Source of the DNA: Gracilaria gracilis
Taxonomy: Eukaryota > Rhodophyta > Florideophyceae > Gracilariales > Gracilariaceae
Direction of reading: 5' to 3'
Assembly: GCA_030374805.1 (NCBI GenBank)
Contig: JARGSG010000218.1
Span: forward strand, 248,001 to 312,000
DNA length: 64,000 nt
Positions 27,781 through 36,195 of this stretch are shown piece after piece (positions within the stretch are counted from its first letter, which is position 1; each line of letters starts with the position of its first letter). The notes beneath the pieces were generated by a model. The model had not been told where the DNA came from. It searched no databases and worked only from the letters and a program-made list of their open reading frames with translations. A program made the position numbers and the translations under genes.

Positions 27781-30700
27781 TTCGCCCGGTCTTTGGCTAA
27801 AGACGTCCTCGTCGAAGCCTGAGTAGCCAAAAAGTTCTTGAGAGATTCGGCGCAATTGCGGAGAGCTGTACGCGGTAGCCAGGCTGCGTCCTCGGACGAT
27901 TCGCCAACGAAGCGAACTAAGTAAAAGACACGTCGATTAAAGCGTTTGCGCGCAATAATCTCTTCGACTTCCTGTTCGATTGCACCGTCGTTGTCGATCA
28001 CGATATCTAACGGGCCCTTGTTATCATCGTGAAACAAGCGGAGCTTCGCGACATGGAAGACGTTATGCGCGCGTCGCATGGTACATGGTAACTCGATACG
28101 ATAGGTTACTGGCCCAAGACGTTCTTGTATACGAAAGGGGCCGATAAAACGAGGTTGCCACTTCTTCGGAAGCGACGAGCGGCGTGTAAGTGAGAGATTA
28201 TCAGCGCGGAGAAGGACAAGCATTCCTGGTTCAAAGGATACATCGCGGCGACTGCGGTCAGCATAAAACTTCTGATTGCAGCTGGCCTTCGCCAGGTGTT
28301 CGCGCGCCAGAGTGACCATCGCCTGTCGTCTGCTAACGTAGTCGTCAGCTGACTGAGAACGATCGGAACATTGTCCAAGGGTACGAGTAACTGGTGTGTG
28401 TGGATTGTAGCCAAGAGCGACTTCAAAGGGGGAAAGCCGAGTGCTGCTGTGACGCGAGGTGTTATATTCAAACTCGAGAGTAGGGAGCATGGTGTCCCAA
28501 TCCGAAGGTGCGGCCTGTATTAACGATCGAAGCATAGCAGACAGAGTGCGGATTAGGTTCTCGGATTGGCCGTCCGTTTGGGGATGGTCGGCCGTCGATG
28601 TATTGCTTCGTACATTCAGAAGTTGAGTGAGAGTTTTCCAAAACCTTGATGCTACCTTGGGGTCTCTGTCCGATACCAAGGTGTGGGGAACTCCGTGTTT
28701 GGCGAAGAGGTGATATTCGAAGAGAAATGCGGTGTCTTGAGCGCTGGCAGTCTTCTTCGTCGGGACAAATATGGACTGTTTGGAGAGTTTGTCCACAATT
28801 ACTAGGATGGCATCGTACCCATTGCAAGTGGTGGGAAGTTCGGTGAGAAAATCGAAGGTGACGATCTCCCAGCAGCGATTGGGGATTGGTAACGGTTGCA
28901 GAAGTCCTTGCGGTGGTTTGCAGACTGGCTTGTTCGACTGGCAACTGCGGCACTGACGTACAAAGCGCAAAATGTAGCGGTACATTTGTGGCCAATAAAC
29001 ACTTCGAGCTGCGTTGAAGTATGTCTTGTCTGCGCCGACATGACCGATACCGTGGAAATAGCCTGTGAGCTCGTCACGGAGGATGCCTTCCGGGATGTAC
29101 AGGCGAAGAGAACCAGTGCCTGCCCAGTATATTATTCCGTCGCAGACAGAGAAGTTTGTGGATATACGGCGTGACCTAGGAGAACTGTTGTTTTGCGTTG
29201 AAGGTCCGGACAAGATGTCGCGAGCCAAGGGGTCGGATGTGTAGAGTGCTCGAACGCGGGCATGCAGATCCGGAATACAGATGGTAAGCGAGCGGAGAAT
29301 GGGAAGGTGGTCAGGGCGGCAGCTAAGCGCGTCGGGTACCACATTGCGCTTTCCAGGGAGGTGTTCAACCTCGAATGAATGTTCCTGGATCTCATCAAGC
29401 CAACGACATTGTCGGCCGGTGAGCTTTGACTTTGATTGAAGATAGCGGATAGGGTCGTGGTCGGTCTGTAGAAGAAAACGACGTCCACGAAGGTACGGAC
29501 CCCACACGCGGAGCGCGATCATCACGGCCAAGAGCTCTTGGTCCCCGGTGTCCCAATTGCTCTCTGACGGAGAAAGACGGTGTGAGAGGTAAGCAATAGG
29601 GTGTCCGTCCTGTGACAGAGTTGCACCAACTGCATGCTTGGATGCGTCGGTGGCCAGAACGAACGGCTTTGTAGGGTCTGGATGCGCAAGAACAGGTGCA
29701 GAAGTGAGGGCAGCCTTGATCGAATCAAACGCAGACTGTTGCGAGGGCGTCCACTCAAACGTATGAGAGCGGAGAAGGTCTGTGAGTGGCTGTAAGATCG
29801 CGGCATATCCCTTGACGAAGCGACGGTAGAAGTTGGCGAGGCCCACGAATTGCTGCACGTTCTTCAGATTCTTGGGCGTTGGCCAGTCGCGTACTGAAGA
29901 AACAAGACGCTCCTGCGTAGAGACTCCTTTGTCTGAGACAGTGAATCCTAGATACTCCACTTTGTTCGCTCCGAACGAGCACTTGCTTGGTCTAGCGTAC
30001 AGCTTGTGCTCTCGCAAAGCGGAGAATAACTGACGGAGACGTTCTTTGTGCTCTTCCATGGAGCGGCTGTAGACAAGAATGTCGTCGAGGTAAAGCACTA
30101 GACATTGTCCGTTGAGATGGCGTAGAGCGGAAGCGATGAGGCGCGAGAAAGCTGCTGGTGCGTTGCAGAGACCGAAGCACAGTACCCGCCACTCGAACGA
30201 GCCATAGCGAGTCCTGATAGCGGTCTTGTGGCAGTCTTCTTCCTTGATGCGCATCTGGTGATAGGCCCCTACGAGGTCTATCTGAGAAAAAACGGTAGCT
30301 CCTGCAACTTGGTCCAGAGCCTCATCGATGAGGGGAAGAGGCGTGGCGTCTGGAATGGTGATTCGATTCAGCGCACGGTAGTCACAGACCATACGTAGTT
30401 CGCCGGACTTCTTCTTGACGAAGAAAACAGGTGCGCCAAATGGTGAGGAGGAGGGGCGAATGAGTCCTTTGCGAAGGAGCCCGTCTAGGGTGTTGCGTAG
30501 TACGTCTAGCTCTGCGGTAGAGAGCCTGATTACGGGTCGAACAGGAGGGGGTTCACCCGGACGGAGGTTGATCTCAAAGTCTTGTCCGCGCTGCGGAGGC
30601 AGCTCGTATGGTAGCTCTTCCTTGAAGACGTCCTCGAACTCGTCGACGATAGAGGCCAGCTCGGTGTGGCATTCGACGGACGTGGAAGGGCGCAGACGTA

Positions 30701-31319
30701 ACGCATAAAGTTCACAGCCGCGCTGCTTGACGAGGCGGCGCATGCGCTTGTAAGTGATCGTCGGTACCGTTGGTTTGTCAACTCGCTTCGAAGAGGTAGA
30801 GTGGTTTCGTGGCAGCACTTTCGCTTGAGAACCATTAGCGCGCTTAATGGTTAGGCTGTACGATGACCAATCGACGTGAGGTCGTACCTGTTGGAGCCAT
30901 TGACGCCCGACGGTGATGAGTGGAAGCCCGTTATCCGTGTCTTTCATATCGATGACATAGACTTTAACGGGGGCTTCCCCTGCCTGTAGAGCGATCGTAG
31001 CTGTCGCCTGGAAATGAATTGGGACAGTTGTTGAGTTGCCAAGTTCGGTGAGGTGGTATTCGGAAGGTTCCAGGGAGAGGTTGCACAAGTGTGCAGTGTT
31101 CAGCGAGACGAAGGCATGTGAAGCTCCGGGGTCCAGATGAAAGGCAACTGGAGATCCATTGAGCGTGCCAGAGTACATCATCTCGCCGACGGGGTTGGCG
31201 TCGATAGCAGAAAGCTTTGGGAGCGATCGAGCGCCAAGCGGTGCCGCACCGGCGTGCGGCTCGACTAGTTTTTCGAGCGATTCTTGTGACCGGAGGCTCC
31301 AGCCACGTTGAGTCGACAC
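27768..31319 (-). CDS. pol: G3 pol: protease, RT, RNase H, integrase, chromodomain
   Basis: 1183 codons without interruption. The protease site is DPGAS (about residues 63-67), a form also seen in other gypsy elements. RT includes FFVKKKSGELRMVCDYRALN and catalytic YLDD near residue 411. RNase H has LATDASKHAVGA and LQTDHDPI. The integrase has an HHCC finger, then the triad in FDFLTELPTT, VSDRDPKVAS and TDGQSENLIR. The C-terminal chromodomain covers about residues 1120-1170 (EEIIARKRFNRRVFYLVRFV, then DAAWLPRTAL). Pol is expressed by a -1 shift from gag: the open frame begins in the 55-nt overlap. The last codons lie inside the 3' LTR. Confidence 0.96.
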   Translation of the reverse strand: MSTQRGWSLRSQESLEKLVEPHAGAAPLGARSLPKLSAIDANPVGEMMYSGTLNGSPVAFHLDPGASHAFVSLNTAHLCNLSLEPSEYHLTELGNSTTVPIHFQATATIALQAGEAPVKVYVIDMKDTDNGLPLITVGRQWLQQVRPHVDWSSYSLTIKRANGSQAKVLPRNHSTSSKRVDKPTVPTITYKRMRRLVKQRGCELYALRLRPSTSVECHTELASIVDEFEDVFKEELPYELPPQRGQDFEINLRPGEPPPVRPVIRLSTAELDVLRNTLDGLLRKGLIRPSSSPFGAPVFFVKKKSGELRMVCDYRALNRITIPDATPLPLIDEALDQVAGATVFSQIDLVGAYHQMRIKEEDCHKTAIRTRYGSFEWRVLCFGLCNAPAAFSRLIASALRHLNGQCLVLYLDDILVYSRSMEEHKERLRQLFSALREHKLYARPSKCSFGANKVEYLGFTVSDKGVSTQERLVSSVRDWPTPKNLKNVQQFVGLANFYRRFVKGYAAILQPLTDLLRSHTFEWTPSQQSAFDSIKAALTSAPVLAHPDPTKPFVLATDASKHAVGATLSQDGHPIAYLSHRLSPSESNWDTGDQELLAVMIALRVWGPYLRGRRFLLQTDHDPIRYLQSKSKLTGRQCRWLDEIQEHSFEVEHLPGKRNVVPDALSCRPDHLPILRSLTICIPDLHARVRALYTSDPLARDILSGPSTQNNSSPRSRRISTNFSVCDGIIYWAGTGSLRLYIPEGILRDELTGYFHGIGHVGADKTYFNAARSVYWPQMYRYILRFVRQCRSCQSNKPVCKPPQGLLQPLPIPNRCWEIVTFDFLTELPTTCNGYDAILVIVDKLSKQSIFVPTKKTASAQDTAFLFEYHLFAKHGVPHTLVSDRDPKVASRFWKTLTQLLNVRSNTSTADHPQTDGQSENLIRTLSAMLRSLIQAAPSDWDTMLPTLEFEYNTSRHSSTRLSPFEVALGYNPHTPVTRTLGQCSDRSQSADDYVSRRQAMVTLAREHLAKASCNQKFYADRSRRDVSFEPGMLVLLRADNLSLTRRSSLPKKWQPRFIGPFRIQERLGPVTYRIELPCTMRRAHNVFHVAKLRLFHDDNKGPLDIVIDNDGAIEQEVEEIIARKRFNRRVFYLVRFVGESSEDAAWLPRTALRNCAESLKNFLATQASTRTSLAKDRANVTK
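31243..31274 (-). promoter_or_regulatory. predicted -1 frameshift signal, gag to pol of G3
   Basis: On the minus strand G-AAA-AAC (31274-31268) is in the gag frame right before TAG. After a 7-nt spacer, GCCGCAC pairs perfectly with GTGCGGC around a GCCG loop (31260-31243). The spacer and stem-loop are in the range known for -1 frameshifting, and pol is in the -1 frame. Confidence 0.75.
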
Positions 31320-32551
31320 GGGTGGGAGGAATCACTCCAAGGTCCTTTTCCACACTTCATGCAACGATCGTGAGCGCGGTAGATGCGATTCTCCAGTGGG
31401 TTGCGGACATCGGCTGGTCCCCAACACTCTGAAGAAAGATCCTTGCCAATCAACGACGGTTCCGTAGACTTTCCAGATCCTGATTTCGACGAACGGTCTT
31501 TGTTCTTCGACGTCTTTGATTTCGATGATGTGGACGACGGTTGGGATCCTTCATTCCATTTCTCCGAGATGTGGACTGTGCGCACAAAGTTGTACACTTC
31601 GGCCATGTTCGGTGGTCTACCATCTGGGAAGCGGACGGAGAGCTTCTTTTTGAAAAGAACAGGGAGGCTGAGTTGGAAGAAGGTGAACGCTTCCGTGACT
31701 GGAGTGTTGCAGATATCTACGAGCTCGCGAAACTTTGTGATATGGCTCTCAAGGGAGCCATCGCTGTACTTCATACGGATAAGCTGGACACGCGCAAGTG
31801 CAGTCTCGTTTGCAGGGACGAATTCGGACATCATTGCAGTCTGGAGTTGTTCGAGGGTATGAAAGTTCTCTCCTTCTCGCGTCGTGCGGGAGAACCAATG
31901 GTCCGCGTTATCACGTAGCAGGCATGACGCAATGTGTACTTCTTGTGCTGCTGTGATTGAAGGACAAAGGATGGTTACTTTGCGCACGTTGGAGACAAAA
32001 GAACGCACTTTGATCGATGTACGCTCGCTGTCACGGCCGTGGTAGGTCGAAAAGTTAGAGGACTTCAGAACCTGCAGGAGGGATGGTGTAGAAGGATTCG
32101 TTGGATGCGACGCTGTGACCGGCGGACCAGCTCTTGGAGTAAGAGACTGTGGTGATGGAACACTTTGCGGAGTTTCGATGCGGTTCTGGAGAGCTTGCAA
32201 TTGAGAAACTACCAAGGCCATGGTGTTCTGCTGTTCCTGAATCATTGACAGAAGAGCGGCAGGGGGAGGAGGAGATGTCGTGTGGTTAGAAGCAACGTTG
32301 ATTGCAGCAGTGTTACCTGTATTGGCGGGGACAGGAGCTTCTGAATTCGAGTGGCTGATCTGCGCCAAGGGGAGAGCTGCTGGACTCATGTGAGAGAGCG
32401 ACTGGGTTGCTGGCGGTGCCTCGGCAGGGACGGCTGAAACCTGTGGTGGTTCTGGCGGGAGATACGCCGAACGACGAGACGAAGCTGCTTGGGACGGCGG
32501 CGTGGGTGTGGGAACGCGGCGGCCAAGTTTCGACTGGCAGGCTAGCGGCAT
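31265..32551 (-). CDS. gag: G3 gag
   Basis: 428 residues from an ATG 78 bases inside the LTR. The N-terminal third is Pro/Ala/Ser/Gln-rich. A capsid-like helical domain follows (RDNADHWFSRTTREGENFHT, FREL, TEAFTFFQLSLPVLFKKKL). Near the end, after a Lys/Ser-rich segment, a Cys/His cluster CMKCGKGPWSDSSHPC resembles a variant zinc knuckle. It ends AAA-AAC-TAG at the frameshift site. Confidence 0.93.
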   Translation of the reverse strand: MPLACQSKLGRRVPTPTPPSQAASSRRSAYLPPEPPQVSAVPAEAPPATQSLSHMSPAALPLAQISHSNSEAPVPANTGNTAAINVASNHTTSPPPPAALLSMIQEQQNTMALVVSQLQALQNRIETPQSVPSPQSLTPRAGPPVTASHPTNPSTPSLLQVLKSSNFSTYHGRDSERTSIKVRSFVSNVRKVTILCPSITAAQEVHIASCLLRDNADHWFSRTTREGENFHTLEQLQTAMMSEFVPANETALARVQLIRMKYSDGSLESHITKFRELVDICNTPVTEAFTFFQLSLPVLFKKKLSVRFPDGRPPNMAEVYNFVRTVHISEKWNEGSQPSSTSSKSKTSKNKDRSSKSGSGKSTEPSLIGKDLSSECWGPADVRNPLENRIYRAHDRCMKCGKGPWSDSSHPCRLNVAGASGHKNRSKN

Positions 32552-32608
32552 CTTGGGACACGCAGCAGTGAAAGGAAAGATGTTGTGATGCGTTCCAGCG
32601 GTGAGGAA

Positions 32609-32626
32609 CGAAAGTTGATGCTACCA
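32609..32626 (-). other. primer binding site of G3
   Basis: Minus-strand TGGTAGCATCAACTTTCG, two bases after the 5' LTR. The first ten bases are identical to the primer site of copia C3, so both likely use a tRNA ending GAUGCUACCA. Confidence 0.75.
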
Positions 32627-32628
32627 AA

Positions 32629-32872
32629 TGTAATACAGAGGCGAGTGCACTGTATGATACGGGAAGATGATGAGATGTTGGGTCGTGGCTGGCTGCTCTC
32701 CACGCAAGAGGAGCAGTCCAGGTCGTACCTCTTTATTTATACTGCGCCTCAAAGCAGGCTTGCAGTTGAAACAGGGAGCAACTGTGACCGAACCTAGCTT
32801 GAAGGTCACGCGCCGCTACAGAGGTCATGACTAAAGAAGACAGCAGCTTGTAGTACATACTACTTTGTCACA
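32629..32872 (-). repeat. 5' LTR of G3
   Basis: 244 bp, 243 of them identical to the 3' LTR. Confidence 0.97.
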
Positions 32873-32877
32873 CCAGG

Positions 32878-32973
32878 TTTGACTTTCTGCGAGGAAGCAT
32901 GTGCGCTTATATATTTCAAAGTGCTGAGCAGTACAAGGACGACGCAGAAGAAGCCGGATACTTTCACCATCAT
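32878..32973 (-). pseudogene. secreted-protein gene, 5' part with signal peptide, split by G3
   Basis: Thirty-two codons starting ATG-ATG: basic residues, then the hydrophobic core FFCVVLVLLSTL and a likely signal peptidase site after SAHA. The next codon begins in the CCAGG duplication and continues in frame at 27536. The 96 bases here and 996 bases at 26541-27536 total 364 codons including the stop. Without this piece the downstream half would lack a start and a secretion signal. Confidence 0.85.
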
Positions 32974-33585
32974 TGCAGAAAGGTGGGGAGGGTTGAACAT
33001 GAACAACAGTTTTCCAAGTTTGCAAGCTGCGGTTGTCTGAAATACCGTTTAATATGGAACGAAGCCGACGTTGGGTACACGTTTATCTTTTTCATACAAA
33101 ATGACCTTATTGGTAGAAGCTTCATGCACACGAGATTTTCTGAGAATGGATTCAGCAATGCTCCTCTACATCTTTGATGAAATGGAAACCATGACAATGA
33201 AGAAAAGCGAAGAGGAAGACAGAACCCGCCAACAACTGTTTAATTTGTATGGAATATGAGCTAAAAACAGATGAGGTGAGCCTACGAGTGTTGAGTGGAA
33301 ACTTGGAGTTAGCTGGCTCATTACGTATCATATTTGGATTTCTTTTTTGTCAAAGATTGATAGGTGCTGGTTGATAGCAATAGCAAAGCTCCTACTGGGG
33401 TGGAAAACTGGCAATTAGCTCAATATGCCAAGCCAATTCTGGCAAATTCAGGTAGAACAGCAGCAAGGGCTGGTGTTCTGGAGATCCACCACAATTGCTG
33501 GGACACTGTCAATTCATGACGCTTATACATAGAATACTCAGATTCTATTCAAACACAGTAGTAATACTTAATATTTTTCTTTAAA
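32974..33585. other. upstream region of the split gene plus transposon remnant
   Basis: 33312-33374 shares about 60 bp with 50789-50850 inside the Harbinger element, in the same orientation. In both places it can be read as the end of a coding exon, HYVSYLDF...FVKD and stop. It is probably a right-end fragment of another Harbinger copy. Confidence 0.45.
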
Positions 33586-33614
33586 AAAATGCGCCGTGTC
33601 ACACGGCGCATTTT
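33586..33614. repeat. palindrome formed by two abutting Harbinger-type ends
   Basis: AAAATGCGCCGTGT, C, then the exact reverse complement (14-bp arms). The right arm is the left terminal repeat of the Harbinger element. The left arm equals its right terminal repeat (51966-51976), so it is probably the end of a second family member next to it. Confidence 0.75.
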
Positions 33615-33873
33615 GCTTTGTTTTAGGAGGCACTCTGTGTTTGGATCATTTCATTGGGAGACGCGAGAAAGCCATAATTTCTTCATACATTTCTTTAACT
33701 CGGTTTTTGGCAAACGGGAAACATCATGAACAGAATCAATGAGTATTTCCATATAAAACACAGAACGAAAATGATTGTAGATATAGAAACCTTTTCCCAA
33801 ACCACTAGCAATAATTAAGTTTATGAGCAAATAATCATGTAAAGATTGCGATTAGATTCTACATAATATTTAA

Positions 33874-34219
33874 CTATATTTGAAACAATGGCTCCCCGCT
33901 TTCAATTGTCAATGCAACTATATTACCAACTGCATTAAAGCATAAAGCATGGGGATGTAAAGGATGGCCAAATATGTACTGCAAAACAAGGAATTGTTTC
34001 AGTCCGTTGTTCATCGTCTCCTGTCTTGCCCTCAATAATGAATGAAATGGCTTGTGTATCTGCCAAACAGAACTGGGACGTACAAAACGTTCGTCTATAT
34101 ACCCATCGTCGGTAATAACCTTCTCACACTCTGGTAAAAAAAATTTGAGTCGCAAGCGGAATATTCTCAGATCTGGAAATGATCCAGCAGCAAACGGACC
34201 GTAAATCCAAACTAGTTTT
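33874..34219 (-). pseudogene. Harbinger transposase, C-terminal part
   Basis: Joins in frame to 47611 once G2 and one copy of its 5-bp duplication are removed. The junction then reads GELVWIYGPFAAGSFPDL, a typical Harbinger block with the second catalytic Asp. Further on RARQETMNNGLK carries the catalytic Glu, and the protein ends IESGEPLFQI, a usual Harbinger C-terminus. Together with 47611-48198 it gives a 290-residue transposase with all three acidic residues. Only the G2 insertion breaks it. Confidence 0.88.
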
Positions 34220-34497
34220 TGTTGTTCAGTTCAGGGTACCGCTTGAAGCAGCAGAGAAAATGAAGGAAGTTTTGCAAAGAAGACGGAGGGTACACTCACT
34301 TCGAGTTGTCCGCTCGTGCGAGTTGCCATCCGAAAACTCGGGATTGCCTTTTATGCGCACCCTCGCCAAGTCAGTTGACCGCTGACTCGGCGAACCACTT
34401 CTGCATGTGGAGATATCAACTGTTGCATACACTAGATATCTACTGACCGTCTCTTGCAAACCAATATTGATTTGGCAACACCAACGTGATGAGTCCG
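34220..34497 (-). repeat. G2 3' LTR, distal part
   Basis: Matches 47177-47454 with 14 differences. The last five bases GTCCG (34493-34497) are the target duplication of C2. Confidence 0.93.
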
Positions 34498-34829
34498 TGG
34501 GATAAGCTGAGACAGTGAGAGGCTGGACAGCGCGTGTAGAATCGCACGCAGAGGACTACAACAGCGTTCGCGGTCGTGGCGAAGAACAGGGAAAAAAGGG
34601 TCTTCCCTCCCGTCTGGAGTCTCTTTCTTCCCGGGAGGGCCAGAACGGGCACTGTTTATTCGGTTATAGCCCCCGGCACCGCTACTGCGGGCCGCTGACG
34701 CCGAGGCGGGTTACAGTGACCTCCAGAGATGCGCGAGCGTCTTCCGGAGGTGCGCCAGCAACACGGCTTCCGCAACAACTGCGGAGTCGACTTGTGCTCA
34801 GCACGGTCTCATAGACACAGTAAACTACA
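34498..34829 (-). repeat. 3' LTR of C2
   Basis: 332 bp; on the minus strand it begins TGTAGTTTACTG and ends CTTATCCCA. It is preceded by the purine tract GCGGGGGGAG (34830-34839). Confidence 0.93.
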
Positions 34830-34839
34830 CTCCCCCCGC
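34830..34839 (-). other. polypurine tract of C2
   Basis: Minus-strand GCGGGGGGAG immediately next to the 3' LTR, the expected plus-strand primer position. Confidence 0.7.
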
Positions 34840-34866
34840 TCACACCATCCGCATTGGTGCGAGCAG

Positions 34867-34874
34867 TATAAAAA
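34867..34874 (+). promoter_or_regulatory. TATA box of the antisense gene in C2
   Basis: TATAAAAA on the plus strand, 38 bases past the LTR and therefore in neither LTR. Its orientation points into the antisense ORFs, with an expected start near 34900. Confidence 0.55.
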
Positions 34875-35500
34875 CCTCAGAAAGCGCACTGCAAAGTTAG
34901 TAGCGTAGAAGGGCCGCAGCGGACAAAGAACACGCGGCAGGTTTCAGCCCAGAAGAGTCCAAAACGAACATGGCGACCACAGAAGCGTAGAAAGTACACA
35001 GCTTTTCACCGCGACTAGCGACAGCGTCAGAGACGAGCACGGCACGGCGGAAGCGCAGCAAGGCGTGCAAAAGCGACAATCAGATTTGATAGCGCCAAAC
35101 GTAGCCCCAGGAAGCTGCTACGCTAAACCGCAACAGAATGTCGGTAGCGCCAACAAAATTACAGACCAAAACTGCTTTCGCCAGCAACAAACTTCCCGTA
35201 TTAACGCGTTTCTACGATGGCGCAAGTCGCTGTGTTCTAGCAGCAGCTCCAGTAGTAGGGTATAAAGCAGTATGATTGTAGACCATTGCCGTCAAAAGCA
35301 GAAGTAGAAAGGACAAACAAAAGCCCGCAATGAGCAGGACAGGGTTCCACAACGGTGCGGGACGACGCAAGTAGCCAGAAGGCTCCCACGGAGGCGGTGC
35401 AAACGGGAACAAAGCACGCACGGCACATCTCGCTCCGCCAAAAACCCGCACTGTACAAAGCGCACAGTAGTAGATAACGCGACGGCGGCAGACGGCGGTG

Positions 35501-36136
35501 ATGGTGCCTGGCTCCTCAGCAGCAGCGGTTGCGGCAGCCCCAGCAGTGGCTGGCAGATTGCAGTCCAGCTGCTCTCTAGCCAGCCCACGCGCACTCGCAG
35601 GCGTGTCTGGGTGCAAAGGGCGCTTACCACGCCAAGCCGCGACCATGCAGCAACACTCGCGAGAACGGAGGGACCAAAGTTCCCGGCCACTAGAAGCGGA
35701 GCCTAGCGCCAGATTCTGGACGAGGCGGAGAGGCCGGGCACCCTCCGACGCAGGGCTGAGAACATGGGCACGTCGGGAAGAGGTAGTCCGGAAAGACCCG
35801 CGGCGTGCGCATGAAGCGCAGATTTCGCGACGAGATCCAAGCGGTTGGGTGACTAGGAGTCGGCGACTGGTTAAGCTTGTCGATCTCGAACGCCGGCAAC
35901 AGCGCGAAGGCGACACAACAGCGGCAGCAAACGGAGACGGTGCGCAAACACCTGATTTGGTTGTGAACTTGGAGCGCAGGTATCCTAAAAGGGTGCGCCG
36001 ACAGCGCTATGCCTTCGTCAGTGATGGGGATTTTCAACCACCTGAGCCACAGCAGCCCGCAAGTATCCCACGTGAGCATAGTAGAACATGGAGGTTCGAC
36101 AATATTCTCAGCATCACACGAACCCCAAGCCAGTAG
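35501..36136 (+). CDS. C2 antisense gene, first ORF (basic, disordered)
   Basis: 211 residues from an ATG. It is rich in Ala, Arg, Ser and Gln with many basic clusters (RRQRYAFVSD, RYPKRVRRQR), and no fold is visible. It runs opposite to the element's gag-pol, downstream of a TATA box at 34867, and ends in TAG. A possible intron 36133-36191 (GTAGTC...ATGCAG, 59 nt) would remove the stop and join it in frame to the ORF at 36196. The basic N-terminus could bind nucleic acid or act as a targeting region. A leader of about 600 nt holds short upstream ORFs. Confidence 0.5.
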   Translation: MVPGSSAAAVAAAPAVAGRLQSSCSLASPRALAGVSGCKGRLPRQAATMQQHSRERRDQSSRPLEAEPSARFWTRRRGRAPSDAGLRTWARREEVVRKDPRRAHEAQISRRDPSGWVTRSRRLVKLVDLERRQQREGDTTAAANGDGAQTPDLVVNLERRYPKRVRRQRYAFVSDGDFQPPEPQQPASIPREHSRTWRFDNILSITRTPSQ

Positions 36137-36191
36137 TCACGGCCCTACCACCTAGAGCATATTGCGGGCGGGGCCCGTTGCTATAATGCAG
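36133..36191 (+). other. possible 59-nt intron in the C2 antisense gene
   Basis: GT (36133-36134) to AG (36190-36191). Splicing turns CA|A into a Gln codon, followed by GAA and the ATG at 36196, keeping one frame across both ORFs. Introns of 53 and 56 nt in the Harbinger genes show this size is normal here. No transcript evidence. Confidence 0.4.
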
Positions 36192-36195
36192 AGAA

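Larger units (their letters stand above)
27537..32872 (-). mobile_element. young chromodomain gypsy element G3 (5336 bp, complete)
   Basis: LTRs of 244 bp at both ends differ at one base (G/T in TTTA[G/T]TTATA). They are flanked by identical CCAGG duplications (27532-27536 and 32873-32877). Gag and pol are intact, joined by a predicted -1 frameshift. This has every sign of a recent, possibly still active insertion, and it splits a host gene. Confidence 0.97.

Noticed and set aside
30415-30708. Plus-strand ORF opposite G3 pol
   Set aside because: Shadow of an intact RT frame; G3 shows no antisense gene like those of G1 and C2.
35212-35916. 234-codon minus-strand ORF in C2
   Set aside because: Overlaps the antisense gene in GC-rich sequence, Arg/Ser-rich with no domain, and lacks continuity with pol.
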